The notes beneath the pieces are model-generated. The model was not told the origin of the DNA. It ran no database searches and worked only from the letters and a program-made list of their open reading frames with translations. A stretch of DNA of 10,269 nt, from assembly GCA_003219995.1 (NCBI GenBank), contig QHRC01000021.1:1-10269 (forward strand). The letters are read 5' to 3'. Positions 5,942 through 10,269 of this stretch are shown here, piece by piece (the stretch's first letter is position 1; each line of letters begins with the position of its first letter). The DNA is from Verrucomicrobiota bacterium (GTDB lineage: Bacteria; Verrucomicrobiota; Verrucomicrobiia; Chthoniobacterales; UBA10450). A program made the position numbers and the translations under genes.

Positions 5942-6976
5942 TTACTCCGGCCAAATCAGGAGACGCATGAACACGCTCCCTTTTTCTGTGAGGTGCGCCG
6001 TTGCTCCGCGTCCAGCGATTCGTTCCTGGGTGAGGTAGGAATAATCAATCGGGCTTTTTTTGATGTAGGTCAGTTCCGGCTCCGTCACGGTTCTGGCGCT
6101 GGGTTCGATTTTGAGGGGCAAACCGGTGCGAGCGAATGAAACCTCCCACGACGCCGGATCGACCTCCTCATTTGCGCGTACCATCCAGGGATAAAGTTTG
6201 GGCAATTCGAAATTCGGCGATTTCGGCAAGGTCACTTTATAAAACGTCTCTTCTTCGGAGATGAATTCGGGAATTGTCAGGGACGGTCTCTGGCGCAGCG
6301 CCTGATAGAAACGCGCGATATCCAGTCCGGCAAGATTGAGACCGTTATAAATGCCGTGACGGTTTGGATCTTTTTTATAAAAGGTGTCGTGCCACGACTC
6401 GAATTGGTGACTGAGGATGAAGTTCAATTCCAAATGCAAATGCGCCCGCGCCTGGTTCAATCCCTGCCCGGTGTAACCCATCACCGCAATCGCTTCGCCG
6501 CGATGGACGGTTTGACCGGGTCGAACTGCGATTGAGTTCAGATGCCCGTATAAGCTGTAATAGCTCGAGCCGTCCCAGTGATGTTCGATGACAATGTATT
6601 TGCCATAGTTCGAAGATCCCGGAACGAGATTGGTGTGCACGACCTTGCCGTCGGCAATGGCGCGCACTTCATCGAGCGGTTCGCCGTGTGTGTCACGCCG
6701 AAGCGGCCGAATATCGATCCCTTCGTGGAATCGTGTGTAAACAATTCCCGCTGCGGTCTCGACCGGGTCGCGGACGAAACCGTATTGGCCGCCTTCCCAT
6801 GGCGTCGATTTCATTCCTTTGTAATCGCGCTCGACGTATTGGTAGAACGCGGGTCCAGCGCCCGAGAAAAGAGCGTCGTTATTGGTCGGGAGGACAAGAT
6901 CGACAAGTTGGGCTTGCATCGACAAATTGAACGCGACAAGCGCGGCAAGAGCCGCGGCGGGGGATCGCATCGCCAT
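5942..6976 (-). CDS. Exported M23 family metallopeptidase
   Basis: M23 (LytM-type) zinc peptidases cut peptide cross-links in peptidoglycan; some act as regulators. The chosen start is ATG 6976, which shares its A with the TAA of the upstream gene (TAATG); a longer frame to 7006 would overlap that gene. From this start it has 344 residues. MAMRSPAAALAALVAFNLSM looks like a Sec signal ending near AQA/MQA. The zinc site is intact: His84 and Asp88 (HEGID), then YGHL with His145, and HLHLE with His179 and His181. Catalytic activity is therefore expected. The domain covers about 75-190. The last 150 residues, with many Pro and aromatic residues, match nothing I recognise. Likely location is the periplasm, with a cell-wall remodelling role. 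It is translationally coupled to the SecD-P1-like gene. Confidence 0.85.
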   Translation of the reverse strand: MAMRSPAAALAALVAFNLSMQAQLVDLVLPTNNDALFSGAGPAFYQYVERDYKGMKSTPWEGGQYGFVRDPVETAAGIVYTRFHEGIDIRPLRRDTHGEPLDEVRAIADGKVVHTNLVPGSSNYGKYIVIEHHWDGSSYYSLYGHLNSIAVRPGQTVHRGEAIAVMGYTGQGLNQARAHLHLELNFILSHQFESWHDTFYKKDPNRHGIYNGLNLAGLDIARFYQALRQRPSLTIPEFISEEETFYKVTLPKSPNFELPKLYPWMVRANEEVDPASWEVSFARTGLPLKIEPSARTVTEPELTYIKKSPIDYSYLTQERIAGRGATAHLTEKGSVFMRLLIWPE

Positions 6977-7443
6977 TATCGCTTGTGTTCGCCGAGCAAA
7001 TGCCAATCTTTCTTCATCGATTCGATGTCGGCCGCGGTCAGTCCCGAAGCGATGTAGATTTTTCCGTCGGCCACGCGCTTGTCGATTTGCAGCTCGGTGA
7101 TCGCCCGGCCATTGACGAAGACAAAAAGCAAACCGCCGCGGTGCTCGATGCTCAAGGCGTCAAGCGTGATGCGCCCGTGATCGTCGAGTTGAAAAAGCGC
7201 GCCGTAGTTTCCGGCGCCGGCCGGATACGGCTGGAACGCGACGACATCGCGTTCGGAGATCCGCGCCACCTTTTCAATGGCGATATCTTTGCCCGAGAAT
7301 TGGGCCCGCACCGAAGTTGCAAAAACCGCTGTGTCGCGCGGGTTCGCTTCCGCGTGCAGGCGCAACATGCAATGTCCACTTTGGGCTTCCGCCGCCTGCA
7401 GCAAAATAACCAAGGCCAGCGCCGTTACGCAGGGACTCTTCAT
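6976..7443 (-). CDS. Exported small protein with possible SecDF P1-head-like domain
   Basis: A 155-residue protein with a clear Sec signal peptide: MKSPCVTALALVILLQAAEA, with a cleavage site after AEA (residue 20). No lipobox. Residues about 85-142 (LDDHGRITLDALS, then GGLLFVFVNGRAITELQI, then ADGKIYIASGLTAADIESM) follow the rhythm of the SecD periplasmic P1 head: beta-strand, V-V-N/D-G-R-x-I, then K-I-x-I-x-SGLTxx-[ED]. The resemblance is by eye and could be convergent. There is no membrane domain, so this is not SecD itself. Its stop overlaps the M23 start by one base, which implies that the two products are made together and probably act in the same compartment. A candidate promoter with -10 exactly 7 nt before ATG suggests a leaderless message. 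Function unknown. Confidence 0.65.
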   Translation of the reverse strand: MKSPCVTALALVILLQAAEAQSGHCMLRLHAEANPRDTAVFATSVRAQFSGKDIAIEKVARISERDVVAFQPYPAGAGNYGALFQLDDHGRITLDALSIEHRGGLLFVFVNGRAITELQIDKRVADGKIYIASGLTAADIESMKKDWHLLGEHKR

Positions 7444-7450
7444 GGCCCGA

Positions 7451-7478
7451 TTGATAAAGGGTTTGACAGGATTTGCAA
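7451..7478 (-). promoter_or_regulatory. Candidate promoter of the exported SecD-like/M23 unit
   Basis: On the minus strand TTGCAA (7478-7473) and TATCAA (7456-7451) are 16 nt apart, each 4/6 to consensus. ATG at 7443 starts 7 nt after the -10. It overlaps face to face with the plus-strand candidate at 7463-7493, so the two divergent genes may compete for polymerase. Confidence 0.35.
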
Positions 7479-7493
7479 CGTTTGCTGTTTAAA
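7463..7493 (+). promoter_or_regulatory. Candidate promoter of the BsuPI-domain gene
   Basis: TTGACA (7463-7468, perfect -35) and TTTAAA (7488-7493) are 19 nt apart, slightly long. ATG at 7501 begins 7 nt after the -10, the same geometry as the two other candidates at 3734 and 7451. The wide spacer lowers confidence. Confidence 0.35.
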
Positions 7494-7500
7494 CCCGCTC

Positions 7501-8031
7501 ATGAGACACAGCGCCGCCGGCCTTGCTTTGTTCCTCGCGGTTGCGGCGCAGACTTTTGGCCAGGATACCACTCCTGCCCCGGCCGCGAAAAAACGAGGCT
7601 GGTTCGGCCGGATTCTTCATCCATTTTCTTCGACCCATCTTACGCAATACCAAAATGCAAAGCTGAATGGTCTCACTCTCGACTTGCTGGTCGCGCCACA
7701 GACCGTGAAATTGTCCGAGGTCCGCCAGCTTGCGATCAAATTGACATTGACCAACCAATCCAAACATCCCATCCCACTCGATTTCCCGACCGACCAGCGA
7801 ATCGAGATTTATTTGAAGAATTCGGCCGATGCGATCCTGACCAAGTGGTCCGAGAATCACGCCATTAACGAAAATCCAGGAACGGTCCTGATCAATCCGC
7901 AGGAGCATGTCGAATACAATGAGACGATCGCGACGCGCGATCTCACTCCGAACAAGGTTTTTGTCGCCGAGGTCTTCTTTCCCAAATATCCGGAACTGCG
8001 CATCCGCCAAAAATTTCTGACCGCGCCGTGA
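7501..8031 (+). CDS. Exported BsuPI-domain protein
   Basis: A 176-residue protein. The frame is open further upstream, but ATG 7501 gives a proper Sec signal (MRHSAAGLALFLAVAAQTFG, cleavage near Gly20) and follows a candidate promoter. The upstream part is antisense to the neighbouring gene and is rejected. Residues about 65-160 match the BsuPI (intracellular proteinase inhibitor) beta-sandwich: AIKLTLTNQSKHPIPLDFPT at 78-97, then IEIYLKN, TKWSENHAIN at 114-123, and later INPQEHVEYNETI. BsuPI domains were first described as inhibitors of the Bacillus subtilis protease Isp-1; in other bacteria they are often secreted and of unknown role. A short basic linker (KKRGWFGRI) follows the signal. It stands divergently next to an exported peptidase gene, but inhibition of that peptidase is not shown. 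Confidence 0.75.
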   Translation: MRHSAAGLALFLAVAAQTFGQDTTPAPAAKKRGWFGRILHPFSSTHLTQYQNAKLNGLTLDLLVAPQTVKLSEVRQLAIKLTLTNQSKHPIPLDFPTDQRIEIYLKNSADAILTKWSENHAINENPGTVLINPQEHVEYNETIATRDLTPNKVFVAEVFFPKYPELRIRQKFLTAP

Positions 8032-8037
8032 AGACAG

Positions 8038-8126
8038 GGTGGATCGGCCGCTCCGCCGGGCGATGCTAATACAAATGCGGCTTCGCCGCCAAAATTGACA
8101 TCGAGCAAGAGACTGCTCGATCCACC
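8038..8126. repeat. 89-bp inverted-repeat element abutting the PHP gene start
   Basis: Perfect 9-bp terminal inverted repeats (GGTGGATCG at 8038, CGATCCACC at 8118-8126). Inside are a GCGGC-TTC-GCCGC hairpin (about 8077-8089) and a CGAGCA/TGCTCG hairpin near the right end (8102-8119). The right terminus ends on the base before ATG 8127, so it occupies the whole position where a Shine-Dalgarno would be. It differs from elements A and B (no GTAG head) and is probably another dispersed palindromic family. Confidence 0.7.
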
Positions 8127-8915
8127 ATGAAGCTATTCTCTGATTATCACACCCATCCGCAGGGACATCGGACGCTGCGCTACACCCTGGCGCTTTTGCA
8201 GCCCTGGGTCGATTCCGCCAGAAAAGCCGGACTCGATGAAATCGCCTTCACCGATCACGATCGCTATCACGAAGGCATGGATTTCGATGAGATCGATAAG
8301 CTGCGCGAGAAAAATGTCGATCTAAGAATCCGTGCCGGTATAGAGCTGGACAATGATCCGCAAAGTTCAGCCGACGGTCGAAAATGGGTGGAGGACAATT
8401 GGAACAAACTCGATTTCGTTCTCGGTTCCGTGCATTTTCTCGAGCGCGACGATCAAATGTTCGACAGCGTTCCGGCCGGCGCGGAGCAATTTGCAGGTCG
8501 TAATATCGACCAGTTGTATTCGGATTATTTCCGTCGCGTGCGCGAAATCGCTGCCAGCGGGCTGGTTGATTGTCTTGCCCATCTCGATCTGATCAAAATC
8601 CACGGCCATCGCCCGACCGCAGAAATCGGTGCGATTGCCGACGAAACGATCGAGTTCGTTCGCTCCCGCAATCTGGCGATTGAACTTTCCACGGCGGGCT
8701 GGCGCAAACCGGTGAACGAACTTTACCCGGCCGATCGCATCATTAAGCTGGCAATGGCAAAAGCAATCCCATTCACAACCGCTTCCGACGCGCATTCCTA
8801 CGTGCAACTCGGCGAAAACTTTTCGCGGCTCGCGGAGAAGATGTCGATCTTAGGCGTGCGCGAAGTGTGCGTTTATGAAAGGCACAAGAGATTCGTTAAA
8901 TCGTTACAAAGTTAA
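8127..8915 (+). CDS. PHP-domain phosphoesterase, histidinol-phosphatase (HisK) type
   Basis: A 262-residue cytoplasmic metal-dependent phosphoesterase. PHP motifs in order: DYHTHP (His8, His10), FTDHD (Asp43, His44), GIELD (Glu73), SVHFLE (His103), AHLDLIK (His152) and SDAHS (Asp221, His223). Together these form a complete tri-metal site. HGHRP after HLDLIK and the length of about 260 fit monofunctional histidinol-phosphatases of the HisK type (last-but-one step of histidine synthesis), but other PHP phosphatases share this design and no his genes are nearby, so the substrate is uncertain. ATG 8127 gives the standard N-terminus MKLFSDYHTHP and lies directly against an 89-bp palindromic element, with no ribosome binding site. 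It converges on ybaB through a shared inverted repeat. Confidence 0.85.
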   Translation: MKLFSDYHTHPQGHRTLRYTLALLQPWVDSARKAGLDEIAFTDHDRYHEGMDFDEIDKLREKNVDLRIRAGIELDNDPQSSADGRKWVEDNWNKLDFVLGSVHFLERDDQMFDSVPAGAEQFAGRNIDQLYSDYFRRVREIAASGLVDCLAHLDLIKIHGHRPTAEIGAIADETIEFVRSRNLAIELSTAGWRKPVNELYPADRIIKLAMAKAIPFTTASDAHSYVQLGENFSRLAEKMSILGVREVCVYERHKRFVKSLQS

Positions 8916-8975
8916 ATCGTAAGTCGGCTCCGCATGGCTCCCTTGTAACTTTGTAACATTTTTAACAATTTAACG
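8894..8975. terminator. Convergent inverted repeat, possible bidirectional terminator
   Basis: CGTTAAATCGTTA (8894-8906) pairs with TAACAATTTAACG (8963-8975, 12 of 13), and GTTACAAAG (8903-8911) pairs with CTTTGTAAC (8949-8957). The arms overlap the end of the PHP coding region and reach the base next to the ybaB stop. This AT-rich dyad lies exactly between two convergent genes. It could end transcription both ways, though the loop is large and there is no classic GC stem plus T-run. Confidence 0.45.
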
Positions 8976-9275
8976 TTATCCCAGCCCCAACCCACCGCTG
9001 ATCTTCGCCATCTCCGATTGCGCGAGCGCTTTGCCTTGTTCGATGGCTTGCTTCACGCCGCTCAAAACAACTTCCTCGAGGAATTCTACATCGTTTGGAT
9101 CGACAACCGCCTTGTCGATCTTGATCGAAATCACTTCGCCGGCGCCGTTCGCCACTACTGTCACTTTTCCGCCGCCCGCGCTTACTTCGACAGTTTTCTC
9201 CTCCAGCTCGGCCTGTGTCTTCGCCATTTGCTCCTGCATCTTTTGCGCCTGTTTCATCAACTTGTTCAGATTCAT
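8976..9275 (-). CDS. ybaB: YbaB/EbfC family nucleoid-associated protein
   Basis: A 99-residue small DNA-binding protein that forms a tweezer-like homodimer and is usually encoded next to dnaX and recR. MNLNKLMKQAQKMQEQMAKTQAEL (an N-terminal amphipathic helix) is followed by GGGKVTVVANGAGEVISIKID and DPNDVEFLEE, the family's beta-sheet and C-helix pattern. ATG 9275 is preferred to a TTG at 9296 because it gives the family's usual N-terminus and sits near AAGGA and GAG upstream. It is 84 nt downstream of the dnaX remnant on the same strand. recR, often next, is not visible on the near side, as the next gene is convergent. Confidence 0.9.
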   Translation of the reverse strand: MNLNKLMKQAQKMQEQMAKTQAELEEKTVEVSAGGGKVTVVANGAGEVISIKIDKAVVDPNDVEFLEEVVLSGVKQAIEQGKALAQSEMAKISGGLGLG

Positions 9276-9304
9276 AATCTCAAATCCTTGACTCAACTTT
9301 CTAT

Positions 9305-9358
9305 CCTCACTCGGCGCTTCGCGTCCGCCTCTCCCTGAGGGAGAGGACTGAGGTGAGG
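9305..9358. repeat. Dispersed palindrome between dnaX and ybaB
   Basis: A core of CCTCTCCC-TGA-GGGAGAGG (9328-9346, 8-bp perfect arms) is enclosed by CCTCAC (9305-9310) and GTGAGG (9353-9358). This kind of CTCTCCC/GGGAGAG sequence with flanking TGAGG is seen as a widespread intergenic repeat in many bacterial genomes. Here it lies in the 84-nt gap of the minus-strand pair and may stabilise the 3' end of the dnaX transcript. Confidence 0.65.
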
Positions 9359-9359
9359 G

Positions 9360-9659
9360 TCAAGTCTTTATTTCGCCCTTAAAAATTTCGAGCGCTTCCT
9401 GGATGAGTGGATCGTCTTTAAATTCGTCGGCTTTGCGCGCCGGCTGCGCGCGTTCGCTTTTCCCTGGCAATCCCTCTTTCGCGCTCAATTTTGCCGTCCA
9501 ATCGCGGCCACTGATTTCTTTGAGCAAAGTTTCGAGCTGCCGACGGTTGCTTGTCGTGGCCAGCGTTTCAATTGCCGATTTCTCATCCGCCGGATAACAG
9601 AGGAGAAAATTGCGGCCGTCCGCCCCAAACACGGTAAACGAGTCAACCGGCGTCAGCAA
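9360..9659 (-). pseudogene. dnaX: Detached C-terminal domain of DnaX (out of frame with the main part)
   Basis: A frame beginning TTG CTG ACG at 9659 gives 99 residues that match the C-terminal (domain V-like) end of DnaX: VDSFTVFGADGRNFLLCYP, then DEKSAIETLATTSNRRQLETLLKEI (the common D-K-x-A-x-E-x-L--xxNRxxLE pattern) and GRDW, and a charged tail ending EALEIFKGEIKT. It is in the -1 frame relative to the upstream part, and the expected Trp-containing helix before it (about 20-25 residues) is missing, replaced by the palindromic element. Since its only start is a TTG inside the same disturbed stretch, it is more likely a remnant than a free gene. Re-initiation at TTG just before the TGA of the first part remains possible (7-nt overlap). 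Confidence 0.65.
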
Positions 9660-10269
9660 AAATCCTCGCGGGGGTCGGCGACCCCGGTTTTCCCGGGGCG
9701 TAATTCCTCGCGGCCGGCATCACCGATGCCGGCTACAGCTTTTTTCGTTGTAACATCTTTGCCATCACGCAACGCATTTAAATTCTCGATCACTTCATTG
9801 AGCGTGACCTCGCTCAAACTTTGGATCGCTTTGATGAGCGCGACTTCGAAATGGAGTTTTTTGTTCGGCGCCCATTTCATCCGGCCTTCGGCTTCGGCAA
9901 ACTGGTCGATCAGCTCGAGGAGGCGATCGGTCTCGATCAATCCCGCCTGCGCCGCGAGCGATTCTTGCGAGTCAAGATCGACATCTTCGCTGAGCGCGTC
10001 TGGTTTCACCTTGAACACGAGCAGGTCGCGCAAATATGAAATCAGATCGGCCATCAGCCGCATCATGTCTTTGCCAGCTTCGCATTGTTCGTGGAGCAAT
10101 TGCACCGCCTCGGCGGTGGCCGAACGCAAAATCTTGTCCGTGAAATTTGCAACCGTTTGCTGGCTGGTGAATCCAAAAACTTTCAATACATCCGCTTCAC
10201 TGATTGGATCGCCGCAAAACGCGACGAGCTGGTCGAGCATCGATTCCGCGTCGCGCAGTCCGCCTTCCG
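9653..10269 (-). CDS. dnaX: DNA polymerase III subunit DnaX, 5' part outside window and truncated C-terminus
   Basis: Clamp-loader ATPase subunit (tau/gamma). The frame is open to the right edge; its first residues read EGGLRDAESMLDQLVAFCG, the typical DnaX sensor-2 neighbourhood, so the AAA+ ATP-binding part lies outside the window. The region that follows is domain III, which forms the clamp-loader collar: ISEADVLKVFGF, LADLISYLRDLL, then WAPNKKLHFEVALIKAI. After residue NALRDGKDVTT the sequence is encoded by a palindromic element (9661-9739), giving the foreign tail KKAVAGIGDAG ... EDFC and a TGA at 9653-9655. The product would resemble the short gamma form, which keeps clamp-loader function but lacks the polymerase-binding tau end. 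A sequencing or assembly error is also possible. Confidence 0.85.
   Translation of the reverse strand, partial: EGGLRDAESMLDQLVAFCGDPISEADVLKVFGFTSQQTVANFTDKILRSATAEAVQLLHEQCEAGKDMMRLMADLISYLRDLLVFKVKPDALSEDVDLDSQESLAAQAGLIETDRLLELIDQFAEAEGRMKWAPNKKLHFEVALIKAIQSLSEVTLNEVIENLNALRDGKDVTTKKAVAGIGDAGREELRPGKTGVADPREDFC
9661..9739 (-). repeat. GTAG-headed palindromic element inside dnaX
   Basis: On the minus strand GCTGTAG (9739-9733) leads into a perfect 9-bp hairpin GCCGGCATC-GGT-GATGCCGGC (9733-9713). A second palindromic block follows: GGGGTC/GACCCC (9671-9685) and the competing CCCCGG/CCGGGG (9682-9698). TCCTCGCGG appears twice as a direct repeat (9663-9671, 9705-9713). The GCTGTAG head is shared with elements A and B, so it may belong to a related REP-like family. 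It disrupts the DnaX frame. Confidence 0.7.

Noticed and set aside
6985..7500. A long N-terminal extension of the BsuPI-domain frame
   Set aside because: It would be antisense to the SecD-like gene. ATG 7501 gives a clean signal peptide and a promoter-like upstream region.

Overview
This window looks like chromosome from a moderately GC-rich, free-living bacterium. A soil Verrucomicrobiota member (Spartobacteria / Chthoniobacterales type) is my best guess. That rests on small exported proteins with lipobox or Sec signals, a UbiD/HpnD-like/Moco gene mix, and many short palindromic elements carrying a GTAG head at gene edges. No database search was possible, so the taxon is an inference. Nothing points to a phage, plasmid, CRISPR array, tRNA or rRNA. 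No stretch over 300 bases lacks a gene.

Layout. Positions 1-1161 (+) hold the 3' end of an unknown membrane protein and an HpnD-like squalene/phytoene synthase. Position 1267 (+) starts a glycine-zipper lipoprotein. A UbiD decarboxylase (1703-3166) and a BamE/SmpA-like Tyr/Gly-rich lipoprotein (3211-3726) lie on the minus strand. Then come the molybdenum-cofactor genes moaA-moaC-mogA (3813-5812, +). Next are three exported proteins: a two-gene minus-strand unit (a SecD-P1-like protein and an M23 peptidase, joined by TAATG) and a divergent BsuPI-domain protein. A PHP-family phosphatase (8127-8915, +) faces the ybaB-dnaX pair (minus), and dnaX runs off the right edge.

How genes work together. 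MoaA and MoaC convert GTP to cyclic pyranopterin phosphate; MogA later adenylylates molybdopterin. MoaD/MoaE and MoeA must be elsewhere. HpnD-like and UbiD proteins both touch isoprenoid and quinone chemistry but are convergent with a gene between them, so no shared operon is implied. DnaX and YbaB form a common bacterial pair.

The most notable layer is the short palindromic DNA. Two 63-bp near-palindromes in opposite orientation bracket mogA within 3-4 nt on each side, and the first supplies the last 16 codons of moaC. A related GTAG-headed element lies inside dnaX, where the reading frame is broken and the C-terminal domain is left in another frame. A different 89-bp inverted-repeat element ends exactly at the start codon of the PHP gene. 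These resemble REP/BIME elements of the kind moved by RAYT (TnpA-REP) transposases. They appear to have been tolerated at, and to have rewritten, the ends of conserved genes. Separately, three genes show a -10-like hexamer exactly 7 nt before ATG, which suggests leaderless transcripts.
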